DNA of 25,891 bases from Seminavis robusta (GCA_903772945.1 CAICTM010001612.1:1-25891); one strand, 5' to 3'; positions 10,704-20,199 are shown, numbered from the stretch's first letter. Notes: generated from the sequence alone by a model not told the origin. Numbers and translations: made by a program.

Positions 10704-13415
10704 TCACGTTTCTCGACTCTTCAAGGAGAGACTGTTCCTTTCGTCACCCCCACAGATCGAGTTATGATGCATTTCGTCGTCCTTGTACGGCTTGAGCGGA
10801 ACAAGTTTCGTTTGTCTCGTCCTTCCGTGGTCATCCAGCCACCGATCCACCAAGGCGTCGTCTCCGCTATCCATCAACACGAGCTCATCCTCGGTAAAGA
10901 TCTTGGGCAGCAAGTAGAGACGAATGGGGATGCAGCTGGCAATCACAATAGGAAAGGCAACAGCAATGGGTTTGACGCTCTTGATCCCATACAGCAACCC
11001 AAACAGCACCAACTGAATTCCAGTAAAGAGGTGTATGCGCCACGTTTTTACGTTTTCGATAAACGGCTCCACATTGGCATCCGCGTACTGCGATGGTTGC
11101 ATCAAGAACAGCAAGCAGCGGTTGAAAAGCTGGTTGGTGGGAAGAGTCGTAAGGCCCATGTACAGGAAAACCCCGTACAGAACAGGAATGGGGATCAGGC
11201 GGATGGCACCGAGCGCCATCGAAGCGCACAAGATCAAAATGTGTGCAAAGAGACCCGTCAGTCTCGTCTCCATCACCGAGTAGATGGTTTTACCATCGGC
11301 TGACTTATCGGCAAGTGCATGGAGGTGATTCAAGCTTCGGACAGTAGCCGCAACCAGCCAGGGGAGACCAAGGATACTATTCACAGCAATCATTCCCCCA
11401 ATAATGACCGTGTCATAGTTGTACGCGGTGCCGTGCTGGAGTTTGTGACAGGGATGGTTCATGAGGTGCTTTGTGATTCCTATCAAACAAAGCAGATAAG
11501 CAAAGTTAGAAAGAGGGGCTTGATTCGTTGACAACGGTACCGGTAAAGGCAACTCACCGTCGTCTAGAAAGATCAGGATAAAAGCAAGGATCGCAGGACC
11601 CGCCGCCACAAAGGGGACATAGGTTTTGCCATTCAAATCAAATAGATCGACCAACCACGGGCGCCTTCCGTATGGATCCGCAATGTCTGGGCACTCGTCG
11701 GGCCAACTGTGGTGACAAGAGGCCGTGCAGCAAACAAGCGTTGGAGCTAGGGTGTCGGGAACCTTGAGCTCTTCCAGCGGAACGCTGGGGAAGCCAAGAT
11801 GTGCAATCAGAGTAAAGGTCAGAATGGAGAGTGTGATGGCAAAGTCTGAGCATACATTCCGAGCCGAAGGATGCCACAAGTATGTCGTGTACTTGATGTC
11901 TGGTTGAGAAGGACAAATGCATCTGTCGTTAGAACAGGGGGAGCTGGAGTGGCCATTGCGAGGACAAGGAACCAAGTCGATCCACTCACCTCGGAGAAAG
12001 TAAGCAAGGAACATTGTGCCCAACATCACCAAAAGACTGAGCAATGCGGTTTCCATGTAGCTGTAGTCCGGGTCACCTTGATGCTTTTGGTGTGACTCAT
12101 GAGAAGGGTCAAAGTAATAGAAGACTCCAACAGGATGGACAGGGCTTCCCAAGGCTTCAACGACAAAGATGGCGGCAATCAAGAGGGCAAAGATCTCTAC
12201 AAAAGCAAAAGGCAAGACATCAAGGCGGGGAGAGGAATGAGATACGAGTATCAGCCAAAAGTCTAGCTAGCCAGATGTTGCAAAATGACATACCGTCTGT
12301 GAATCTCGTAGCAAATCGGATGACTCGGTTGGCGTCCGTTGCTGCTGCCAACATCATGTAGAAGCAGACCCAAAGTCCACACCAGGCATTGAACGTCAAG
12401 AAGGGAACTGACATGGACTCGGATAACTTGTAGAGGACTCCAGCAAATGCCAAGACAGGTCCAGTTCCACCATTGATCATCTGCTCGACGATTGAGATGA
12501 GATAGGACGAGTGAAGCGGAGCAATGTTGAGTTGGTCAACTGCAAGTACATGTATGTAAGCAAGAGAGACTCTAGCTAGAACTCTCTCTCAATAACCTAC
12601 CGTTGGCTGTCCACCCGTGAGGACAAAGAAGATTCCGCACCAAGCGGTACCGATGAGCATTTCCACCGTTCCAACCCTGTAATGCGTCATTTTGCCATAC
12701 ATTGCCCCGAATGTAATCGCAGGAGCGACACAAGCAAAGAAGAGGAAGAGCGATACGCCGACGGTTTTTGGTTGAAAATTGGTCATCTCCTGCTTCCAGT
12801 ACTTGCCGGCTGTTCCCCTAAAATCTTCCAGGATTCCTCTTCCCCAGGTTTGAGGCTGAGCAGGTTGGGGCGACGAGATTGTGTCACTTATTGCTTGACT
12901 TGCTTGTCTTTTTACTTCATTGCCTTTGCAATCAGCGTCCTTGTCTTGTCCGTTGCAACCTTCCGCCACATGGGGCGTGAAGAAGAAGTCGTTGACGTGC
13001 TGAGCTGTATTGCTCATAATCATGGTTGCATCTTGAGACGCAGGGAAAGCCCGACGTGAGGTGCATGTTTCCATCATTGCTGGGGTAGACAGACACACAG
13101 TTTCCTTCAATCGCCTAAGTGCTTACCTGTAGTTTGCCGAACCCGTTCTCGATGAATCTGGGTAGGCGGAGTTGGAGACGGAGCCCTTGGAAAGCTGTAG
13201 TTGTCATCGTCATTGTCGTGCGCAGCTCGCCAAGAGTCTACGGTCGAGGAATTGTTCAAAGAGCCCGAGGACGTGTTGTGGAGGATGGCTGGTGCCCAAT
13301 TCATCGAGACTACCGGACCGACGAGGGTTGGGGCGCCGCCGTCGCCATTCGTTGTGCTCATCCCAGTAGTTTCTAGCGTGTCAATGCCCTGTTCAATGTC
13401 ACTGAGATCCGACAT
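10704..13415 (-). CDS. SLC4-family bicarbonate (anion) transporter
   Basis: Six exons: 13415-13127, 13079-12601, 12480-12294, 12196-11990, 11899-11558, 11479-10704; 2280 nt, 759 residues, all phases agreeing. Residues 1-185 are polar, with no evident signal or plastid peptide, so a plasma-membrane site is inferred. The HCO3-transporter core starts near 200: F-F-A-C-V-A-P-A-I-T-F-G, then G-G-Q-P-T-M-I-N-G-G-T-G-P across the exon 2/3 join, R-F-T-D-E-I-F-A-L-L across 3/4, S-D-F-A-I-T-L-S-I-L, L-G-L-P-W-L-V-A-A-T-V-R-S, and V-L-Y-G-V-F-L-Y-M-G. By family knowledge the anion site uses an acidic residue in TM8 and a TM10 segment; here Asp500 (F-L-D-D-G-I-T) and Arg549. Asp is typical of Na-coupled members. 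A role in bicarbonate uptake for carbon concentration is likely; Na+ coupling is inferred. Introns of 90 and 78 nt are stopless multiples of three. Confidence 0.93.
11480..11557 (-). other. 78-nt stopless intron in SLC4 gene
   Basis: Donor GTGAGT begins at 11557 and acceptor GATAG ends at 11480. It interrupts TM8 immediately after the acidic anion-site motif. Splicing joins F-L-D-D-G to I-T-K-H-L, matching the family. Its 26 codons contain no stop. Confidence 0.9.
11900..11989 (-). other. 90-nt stopless intron in SLC4 gene
   Basis: Donor GTGAGT begins at 11989 and acceptor ACCAG ends at 11900. Splicing joins L-A-Y-F-L-R to D-I-K-Y, the loop before the conserved S-D-F-A-I segment. Its 30 codons contain no stop. 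Confidence 0.9.
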
Positions 13416-14247
13416 GGTTGATTGGACAAGGTTAAGCTAAGCGAATGCAACTTTTTCACCTGGAGCTATAGCTGCTGTGGAGGGCTACAGTACCTGTGAT
13501 TTTCAATTTTGTGAGGCAAGAGAAACGTTGACGCAATCATCTCCTCAGTTGGGAACTTCGCATCGGATTTGTACTACAATTGTGGTGATCCGAAGACACA
13601 GTTTCTGTGACACTCCTGTCATGTATCAAAGTGAACTGACCAGAAGGATCATGGCTGCAATGTGTAGATAGATATCCGTTGGTGCTACCCAAAGCGAAGC
13701 TATCTGACATCGAAGGTTTCAATTCCGGTTCCCGTGCTTGTTTGGGCGGCGACGAGAGTACCGACTTTGTGACTGTCCGTAAATTGTCCTTCGAAACTCG
13801 AGCAGGTCAAGTCCAATGAAAAATAGACACAAAAAAGGGTTATTGAGCAGCTCTGTTGCATAATCTTTTTAAAAGCTTTGGCGAATGGGGTAGTCTGTCT
13901 ACCGTACTTGTAGGTACTAAAAGGCGAAGGTTACTTGAAGAATCACGACGATACATGCATGTACACTGGATCTAGACAGCGACGATTTGATTTGACATTG
14001 TTTGACAAAAAAAAAATGCATGCAGTGACGATTGTGAGCAAACCATCAATTGCAAGGGCACTTTTCTCTCTTGTGCTGCACAACAGCAAACTGGAGTTGT
14101 TCCAACGGCACTCAATCTTTTACCACTACTAGTAGCTAGTAATAGACGTATTGCTTTGCTGTCACCAATACTAACCCGTAGACATCTTCTCTTCTGAGCA
14201 CTGAGCACTGGCTACGGTAATGGCTAACTAGTACGGGTACCGGTACC
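13416..14247. other. Bidirectional promoter region, SLC4 / LRR protein 2
   Basis: An 832-bp spacer between two divergent genes, so it should carry both promoters. A palindromic GGTACCGGTACC ends directly before the LRR ATG (14231-14247). A single TGACGC lies at 13529-13534. No other element is recognised, and small frames here are not called. Confidence 0.5.
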
Positions 14248-17200
14248 ATGAAAGAAAAGAAACTGGAAAATTCCCACTTGGATGATTCCAGTGGTCGTAT
14301 CGACGAAGTTGATGTTGACACTGTGGTACTCGATATTCTTACCAACCGACCAAATCTGGAGGCCCAACAGTATCAGGCAGAGGAATCCATTCATGCCACG
14401 GCAAATGCACATGGCTACGAAAAACAAGTTGACAGGAAGACAGAGCCCACTCTGCTCGACACAGCAGTTGCTGGCCATGTGACCTCACAAGTCTTTCAAC
14501 AACAAGAAAATGACGAAAAGGGTGTGGCAGGTCCCTCCAGTTTGGCAGTCCCCAAAGAAGATCTCAGCCAAGAAACAAGTGAGTCCAGAGAAGAGGAAAT
14601 CATGGAGATTGTGGCTGGTCGGGCCAGTGTGGCAGTTGCGGAACGTCTCAATGCCAAAGAAGATCTCCATAAGGGAGAAACAAACACTGCTACCGGTAGC
14701 AACCACCTTATGCAGCTGGCAGTGGAAATCACTGAAGCCTCCAAGATGGAAAAATTTGCCAATGCAGCCAACGCCAACACAGATGACACTGTCCCATCCA
14801 ATGGACAAGAAGCTGCTCTTGTGAGGGAACAACAAGATACTGTACCACGAAATACATTAGAGGCCCCCACAGCAGTCGAGGCTTTCCCACAACCTGCCTT
14901 GTACCGAACAACTCAGATGCGTCCACAATCTCAGCCGGGTGCATTCCTTGGCGCACCAGGAGGACAGATGCAACGAAACCCCAACTTAAACTATGACCTT
15001 CTTGGTGCAAATCCGGGCACTGATAGTGGTCCACAAGATTTCAGTGTTGGTACTGGTGCTGCTGCACGGACATTGACAAATGAAGGGTTGGTACAAGCTA
15101 ATGCCGTAGATGATGATACGGCTGATCTGATGCATGCCAATCCTGTAGATCTGGAAGCTGCCCAGCATCATGCACTCCAAAGGAAAAAGCAACAGAAAAC
15201 TTTCTTTGCAACAGTTCTTTGGTTGTTGCTGGTTGCTGCCATTATTGTGGGATTCATTGTGGGAACCCAAAAGAACAAGGAGTTGGATGTGGTTGTCCTT
15301 GAGTCAACTGAAGCTCCAACAGCTTATGGCTCCATGGAACCCTCTGATGTGCCATCCTCTGCCCCCACTGGAGCTGTGGACACGCTGTTGGAAAGCCTAC
15401 CAGACTACACTTTGGCAAGCATCAACAACGGCAGTGAGACTCCACAATGGAGAGCATGGAGATGGCTTGTGGAACACCAAAATATCACGTTTCTTCCAGA
15501 ATGGAGAAAGACCCAGTTGTTTGCCATGTCAACATTCTTCTATGCCTTTGAGGGCGAAGATTGGAATCCTCTCATAAAAGAGCGATGGATGGATGATACT
15601 GTGGAAGAGTGCCTGTGGTACTCCAGTGGGTTTGGTGACCTTGGATCAAGTGGCTACCTTGAATATCAAGCATACAATCTCGCACTGACACCTCCCTGCA
15701 ACAGCCAAGGACAATTCACTTCTCTGGATCTGGAAGAACTGCAAATCTCTGGTCTTTCACCATTTGTTCCACCCGAGATTGCGCTCTTGACTTCCTTGTC
15801 TCATGTAAACTTGCGGAACAATGATATTCTTGGACCAATAGTATCTGTGTTACCAACAGAAATTTACGAGATGGCTGGATTGACACATTGGGAGTTGCGG
15901 AACAATGGGTTCACTGGCACAATTCCATCTGAGTTTGGACTGCTGACCTCACTGTCCATACTGAACTTCTTTGATAATCAGTTGTCAGGCGAAATTCCCT
16001 CTGAGATGGGACTATTGACTTCCTTGTCCGAGCTTGACTTGAGTTGGAATTATCACTTGACCGGTCAAATTCCTTCTGTGCTTGGGCTCCTGACCTCACT
16101 GGACAATCTTGCACTTTCCCAAAATCAATTGACCGGTCCAGTTCCTTCTGAGCTTGGGCTCTCGACCTCATTGAGACAGCTGACGCTTGATAACAATGTG
16201 TTGTCCGGTCCATTTCCTTTCGAACTCTGGCTCCTGACCTCCTTGGAGATATTCCGGCTTTATGATAATCAGTTTTCCGGTCTGCTTCCTTCAGAGCTTG
16301 GGCTCCTGACCTCATTGGAAAACATTTCGCTTCTTCAGAATCAGCTCACCGGTCCAATTCCTTCTGAGCTTGGAAAGTTGACTGCTTTGACTTGGTTATT
16401 GTTGCATCAAAATCAGTTCACCAGTCGAGTTCCCTCTGAGCTTGGAAAGCTGACTGCCTTGTCTGGGTTTTGGCTGAATCAAAATCAGCTCACCGGTCAA
16501 GTCCCTTCCGAGCTTGGCCTTTGGACAGCTGTGTGGACACTGAGGTTCAACGAAAATCGCTTGACGGGGACAATTCCTTCTGAGCTTGGTCAACTGAGCC
16601 CGTTGGAATTGCTTTGGCTTCATGAGAACCGGTTATCCGGTCCTGTTCCTTCTGAGTTTGGGGCATGTACTGCTTTGACCAGGCTGTATTTGAATGACAA
16701 CCAGTTCACTGGTCCGGTTCCCACGGAGCTTTGGCTCCTGACAACGTTGTTGGAGCTTGATCTCTACGACAATCAGTTCACCGGAGCAATCCCGACTGAA
16801 GTTGGAGTAATGACATCACTCACAACCCTGGCGCTTCAAAACAATAGCTTGACAGGAACACTGCCAGGCCAACTGAATTCTTCCATGGGGTTGAAACTGT
16901 ATGGAAATCGGTTCTCAGGAACTGTGCCGGAGCATCTTTGTTCTTTTCTATGGTGTGATTGTTCCCAAAATGAAACTCCCCCTGTTTCCACGTGTGCTGA
17001 CCTCAAAGAGACTCCATGGGGGTGGCCTGGGCGGTTTCCAACCACAAGTGCCGCTGCCGTGCTCAATATCTACACGGATAATTACCCAGAAGAAATATCA
17101 TGGGTTTGGCAGAGGGAAACCAATGTGACTGGTATTTGGGACACATTGGAATCAGGTGGTCCATTGGACATCACACATTTTCTTTTCTCCTCTCTCTTCC

Positions 17201-17472
17201 CGCTCAGCCCCAACAACAAGTATAAACTGGTTGTACATGACAAGTACGGTGATGGTTTATTTGTTCCTGGATGGATCACTCTGATGGCAGAAACGGAAAA
17301 TGTGTTGTATTCCTATGTCAGTACTGATGACTATTCATATACCAGTGACGGTGATTTCTCTGAAATCACCCTTAACGTTTCGGTTGGAGCAGTTGGATCG
17401 TTTGATATCACCAATTCTACACCTTTTGTGACGGAATACGGTGTCTTCTGTGGTGACTTTGTTCAATGTTGA
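14248..17472 (+). CDS. Single-pass membrane LRR protein 2
   Basis: 1074 residues in one uninterrupted exon. Residues 1-312 are polar and low-complexity and presumably cytoplasmic. One membrane helix lies at about 318-340 after K-K-Q-Q-K. The outer part has the diatom LRR cap (W-R-A-W-R-W-L near 401, T-Q-L-F-A-M-S-T-F-F-Y near 422, E-C-L-W near 453), then about 15 LRRs at 515-895 built on P-S-E-L-G-x-L-T-S-L-x-x-L. A separate C-terminal module at about 935-1074 contains D-N-Y-P-E-E-I-S-W and D-K-Y-G-D-G, a pattern I associate with secreted beta-sandwich modules of diatoms and bacteria. Same architecture as LRR protein 1 with different tails, so a distant paralog. No kinase domain is present; a recognition role is inferred. 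It is divergent from SLC4. A 37-nt repeat straddles its stop codon. Confidence 0.92.
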   Translation: MKEKKLENSHLDDSSGRIDEVDVDTVVLDILTNRPNLEAQQYQAEESIHATANAHGYEKQVDRKTEPTLLDTAVAGHVTSQVFQQQENDEKGVAGPSSLAVPKEDLSQETSESREEEIMEIVAGRASVAVAERLNAKEDLHKGETNTATGSNHLMQLAVEITEASKMEKFANAANANTDDTVPSNGQEAALVREQQDTVPRNTLEAPTAVEAFPQPALYRTTQMRPQSQPGAFLGAPGGQMQRNPNLNYDLLGANPGTDSGPQDFSVGTGAAARTLTNEGLVQANAVDDDTADLMHANPVDLEAAQHHALQRKKQQKTFFATVLWLLLVAAIIVGFIVGTQKNKELDVVVLESTEAPTAYGSMEPSDVPSSAPTGAVDTLLESLPDYTLASINNGSETPQWRAWRWLVEHQNITFLPEWRKTQLFAMSTFFYAFEGEDWNPLIKERWMDDTVEECLWYSSGFGDLGSSGYLEYQAYNLALTPPCNSQGQFTSLDLEELQISGLSPFVPPEIALLTSLSHVNLRNNDILGPIVSVLPTEIYEMAGLTHWELRNNGFTGTIPSEFGLLTSLSILNFFDNQLSGEIPSEMGLLTSLSELDLSWNYHLTGQIPSVLGLLTSLDNLALSQNQLTGPVPSELGLSTSLRQLTLDNNVLSGPFPFELWLLTSLEIFRLYDNQFSGLLPSELGLLTSLENISLLQNQLTGPIPSELGKLTALTWLLLHQNQFTSRVPSELGKLTALSGFWLNQNQLTGQVPSELGLWTAVWTLRFNENRLTGTIPSELGQLSPLELLWLHENRLSGPVPSEFGACTALTRLYLNDNQFTGPVPTELWLLTTLLELDLYDNQFTGAIPTEVGVMTSLTTLALQNNSLTGTLPGQLNSSMGLKLYGNRFSGTVPEHLCSFLWCDCSQNETPPVSTCADLKETPWGWPGRFPTTSAAAVLNIYTDNYPEEISWVWQRETNVTGIWDTLESGGPLDITHFLFSSLFPLSPNNKYKLVVHDKYGDGLFVPGWITLMAETENVLYSYVSTDDYSYTSDGDFSEITLNVSVGAVGSFDITNSTPFVTEYGVFCGDFVQC
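15898..16860 (+). repeat. Near-regular 72-bp LRR coding repeats
   Basis: Within LRR protein 2, 24-codon units recur with shared DNA such as CCTTCTGAGCTTGG (for example 16144, 16288, 16360). Synonymous sequence is shared between units, suggesting recent unit duplication or homogenisation rather than only protein-level constraint. Confidence 0.7.
17382..17418 (+). repeat. Direct repeat copy 1 (end of LRR protein 2)
   Basis: A 37-nt segment inside the coding end. It matches 17479-17515 at 32 of 37 positions, 97 bp away. The shared 3' part includes TTTGATATCACCAATTCT. Confidence 0.85.
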
Positions 17473-17478
17473 CGTTTT

Positions 17479-17515
17479 GGCTGAAGCAGATGGATTTTTT
17501 GATATCACCAATTCT
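17479..17515 (+). repeat. Direct repeat copy 2 (after LRR stop codon)
   Basis: Second copy of the 37-nt repeat, starting 7 bp after the TGA. In the frame starting at 17471 it reads A-D-G-F-F-D-I-T-N-S and ends at a TGA, echoing G-S-F-D-I-T-N-S of the protein. The 97-bp offset is not a multiple of three, so this copy is out of frame with the gene. Confidence 0.8.
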
Positions 17516-18055
17516 GCAACTCTGTGATTATATGTTAGATATTTCTATCCCAAGACACGAGAAACTCGTCGAACCTTGAAGTAATTAAGGATGGGTTGAG
17601 GCTATTTTACCTACAAGTGTATGGTTCCTTATTTTATCCAACTGTGCTCTACCTTTCAGTGGCCTCTTTTCTTTTTGTTCGCCTGCCTAGAAGCACTACA
17701 GCTGGGGCCCTGCCTGTATCTCCCCGAAAAACACACAGAATCTAGCTAGTAGCTACGTGTCCCAAGCTGGTGGCCGAATAGAGCATATATGTATAGCATC
17801 TCTCTCCTACCTGTTGTTGAATGGACATGCAATGTACCAGCGGTGGCCGTTGACCGCTCACTGATGAGATGGATAAGGTTTTCAACGAATGCGTACAATT
17901 TGAGGTAGTCTAGTTGTGCCAGATGAGGCCAAACAACTAATCTTTAATCTTCCTATTTCAAAAGTTGCAACATAAACTGTGAGTATTCCTTGATCTGAAA
18001 AGCTGAGAATTCAATCTTTTGGACCAACGGTATGCTGGCCATGCTGTTTGCATTG
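17516..18055. other. Convergent intergenic region
   Basis: Lies between the 3' ends of LRR protein 2 (plus) and the ankyrin gene (minus). It should hold their 3' UTRs. No gene is seen. Confidence 0.5.
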
Positions 18056-18184
18056 TTAGGCAGCCCTCGGATGATGGTTGCATGCCTGAATCTTCTTGAA
18101 ATCAAAAAGCTTCGGAGTCAATACGGATGCTTTCTTCCGAAGAAGATATTCGTTCCATTTTCCCCAGTCTTCTCGTCGAACGTA
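18056..18184 (-). pseudogene. Out-of-frame remnant of ankyrin protein C-terminus
   Basis: In this frame the DNA encodes Y-V-R-R-E-D-W-G-K-W-N-E-Y-L-L and then L-R-K-K-A-S-V-L-T-P-K-L-F before a TAA at 18056-18058. It overlaps the last 28 codons of the called ankyrin frame. The match to ankyrin-family C-termini is by recall of the motif, not by alignment. Confidence 0.6.
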
Positions 18185-18788
18185 GGATAGAGGTGAAGAG
18201 ATCGGGGCACTTTTGCAAAATGATGTCAATCAATTCAAAGGTACGGCCATCATGACGTCGCCAACAAGCATCGTGAAGCGGAGAGCGTCCGTAGTCGTCA
18301 CACACGGCCAAGGGCACACCGGCTTCTTGAACCAGGAAGCGCGTGACTTCAACAAAGCCCTTGCGGCACGCCAGATGAAGAATGCTTTCTCCAAACTTGT
18401 TACTGCACTTGAGTGGTCTACCGTCCTTGCGGAATCGCCTCAACGTGGCCATGTCTTGTGCCCGGACTGCATTCAAAATGTCAAAGTCGTAAGCCTCAAT
18501 TTCATCTTGCGTAGGTGGCAAAAAGAAGTCCGTTTCCGTGTACGATGTCCAATCCACGTCGAGATTGGATGCCAACAATATCTGCTCTATTTTCATCTCG
18601 GGACTGACATCTGTTTTCACACCATGGTACAGCATTCGATCCGGCAATGACGACGAGATTCGAATGACTTGCACCTTACGAGGCGAACCATCGTGGGTAT
18701 TGGTAACCAAGCGCTTCTTCGTTGCCCGTGTCGTTTCTCTATTGCTTTCTTCGTCGGCCAATCGTCTTTTATTCATTGCGCTCATCAT
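18102..18788 (-). CDS. Ankyrin-repeat protein with frameshifted C-terminus
   Basis: 228 residues from tandem ATGs at 18788. The N-terminus is basic (K-K-R-L near 24). Residues about 95-115 have F-D-I-L-N-A-V-R, the lead-in used by diatom ankyrin proteins. Two ankyrin repeats follow: F-G-E-S-I-L-H-L-A-C-R-K-G-F near 133-146, and D-D-Y-G-R-S-P-L-H-D-A-C-W near 164-176. The frame then ends in a Ser/Arg-rich tail unlike the family. In the next frame from about 18185 the DNA reads Y-V-R-R-E-D-W-G-K-W-N-E-Y-L-L, as expected for family C-termini, running to a TAA at 18056. About ten residues (the usual G-H-T-P-L turn) are missing at the break. A short out-of-frame deletion is inferred, leaving a truncated or dead gene; adjacency at the break rules out a simple intron. 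It probably acts as a soluble protein-interaction scaffold. Confidence 0.82.
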   Translation of the reverse strand: MMSAMNKRRLADEESNRETTRATKKRLVTNTHDGSPRKVQVIRISSSLPDRMLYHGVKTDVSPEMKIEQILLASNLDVDWTSYTETDFFLPPTQDEIEAYDFDILNAVRAQDMATLRRFRKDGRPLKCSNKFGESILHLACRKGFVEVTRFLVQEAGVPLAVCDDYGRSPLHDACWRRHDGRTFELIDIILQKCPDLFTSILRSTRRLGKMERISSSEESIRIDSEAF

Positions 18789-20199
18789 TGTTCAAGATCC
18801 GGACAGGCAAGCTGGAGTTGTGATTTGGTGAAGCTTTGCCAAAATTGTGAGCTCAAACGAGTCGAGAACGCAGCTTGAACTTCTCTTCAACTGTGACGTG
18901 GCTCAGAACATTCACAGAACCCAGTGTCCAGAAGACTTACTTGGAGGTCAACCACCACTCTACAGCGAATGCACGGAGAACGAGCAATGACTTAAGTCTC
19001 GCCAAGGACATCGGAGAAACCTGGGTGATCAACAACGTGGCAACCTGGCTGACTGAAAGGGTTGGGAACAGTCTGGGTTCGGGGTTGTACCCGAGCCACG
19101 CGGCAAGGTGGAGGTTATAACTCGACGGCAAGGGGCAAGGAACAAGCGGAACGGAGGCCTCTCACTCAAGTAACCACAGTCTGTACATCAGGCTACGAGT
19201 GCCAGAAACTTGAACTGAACCCTCTGTAAAAGTTTGCTCCGCCGCTCTCAGCTACGTGTTTCCACGGAAGCGATCTGGTGCACCAAGCGAAAGGCGCTGC
19301 ACTTACTTCTGAGGAAAAGGGGAACGCCTCTTGCCAGTCCTCGTCGCAACCGTGAAGCAAGCATTTTCGATGTCAGAGGCAGCTAGCAGGAAGGTGTAGC
19401 CAAGTTGCAATCTTTTCTTTTGCGTACATGCGCAACTCCGACTTCCTTGTAGTTTGGCGGCAACTTTGGATGCACCGCAGGCGAGAAGCAACAATCCGGT
19501 ACACATTGCAGTGCCTCCGTTACATACCGGCAAGGACCGTTAACACACATGTCCATTTATTTGCTCCCTCAAGGCATCAAAGGTATTCTGCAGTTTGTCC
19601 GACTTGGTCCCCATGGCGCGCGCCTAACTCTTCAGCCAGATCATCAGCTTGCATTGCACATCTTGCTTCTGGGTTGGCTTTGGCGGTGCTGGGGCCAACT
19701 GTTGAGGGAATCGAATCATCATTCTCCTTCCGCTAGGTTTTTAAAAGGTCTAGCTTTGCTGTATTGAAGAGGAATGTGATTAGGAACTTGAGCCCCTTGC
19801 GCTCGACACAATGAATTTCTTACCGCTCTGGCTACCGGTACATCAGGACAGGCTGCTCCTCATCTTCACCTCGATTGGAATTGGCTGTGGTTGATGGATG
19901 ATGTTTTCCAGCGATGGCTACTCTATAAGCAATTTAGTTTTCTCCACCGTTCTTCGTAAAAATGTAACAGATTTTTTGGTCTTCGTCGAGTACATTTCCG
20001 TAATCTTAATTCCAAGGCAAACTTCGCGATTTCGTTCATTTATTCGTGAACATAGATCCAAAGATCCAATGGCATCCGCACAAACTAAAAAGATATCGGG
20101 ACGCTGCTGCCACGAGTTTGGAGTCTTGCACTTTGCATTTGCTGGTTCCCACATCAGATTGAAAACGAGAAAGAGAACCCAACCAAGCGGCCCCATCCA
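18789..20199. other. Divergent intergenic region
   Basis: 1.4 kb between the starts of the ankyrin gene (minus) and the hydrolase gene (plus). Several frames near 19303-19767 lie on both strands. A minus frame near 19615-19542 begins M-G-T-K-S-D-K-L-Q-N and stops after 24 codons. None carries enough signal to call. A frame at 19898-20416 overlaps hydrolase exon 1 out of frame and is rejected. Confidence 0.45.
18843..18854 (-). promoter_or_regulatory. Recurrent AGCTCACAATT motif upstream of ankyrin gene
   Basis: On the minus strand it reads GAGCTCACAATT, about 54 bp before the ATG, in the same sense as the other copies. The close distance suggests a start-site element; this is inference. Confidence 0.45.

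Noticed and set aside
10629..11303. 224-codon plus-strand frame
   Set aside because: It is antisense to the last SLC4 exon, which has strong family conservation.
13529..13534. TGACGC, a possible CO2/cAMP-responsive element between SLC4 and LRR protein 2
   Set aside because: One six-base match in 832 bp is expected by chance; no clustered or paired copies are seen.
19303..19767. Possible retroelement or secreted-protein gene on either strand
   Set aside because: Frames are short, several start at TTG, and no reverse transcriptase, integrase or LTR structure is seen.
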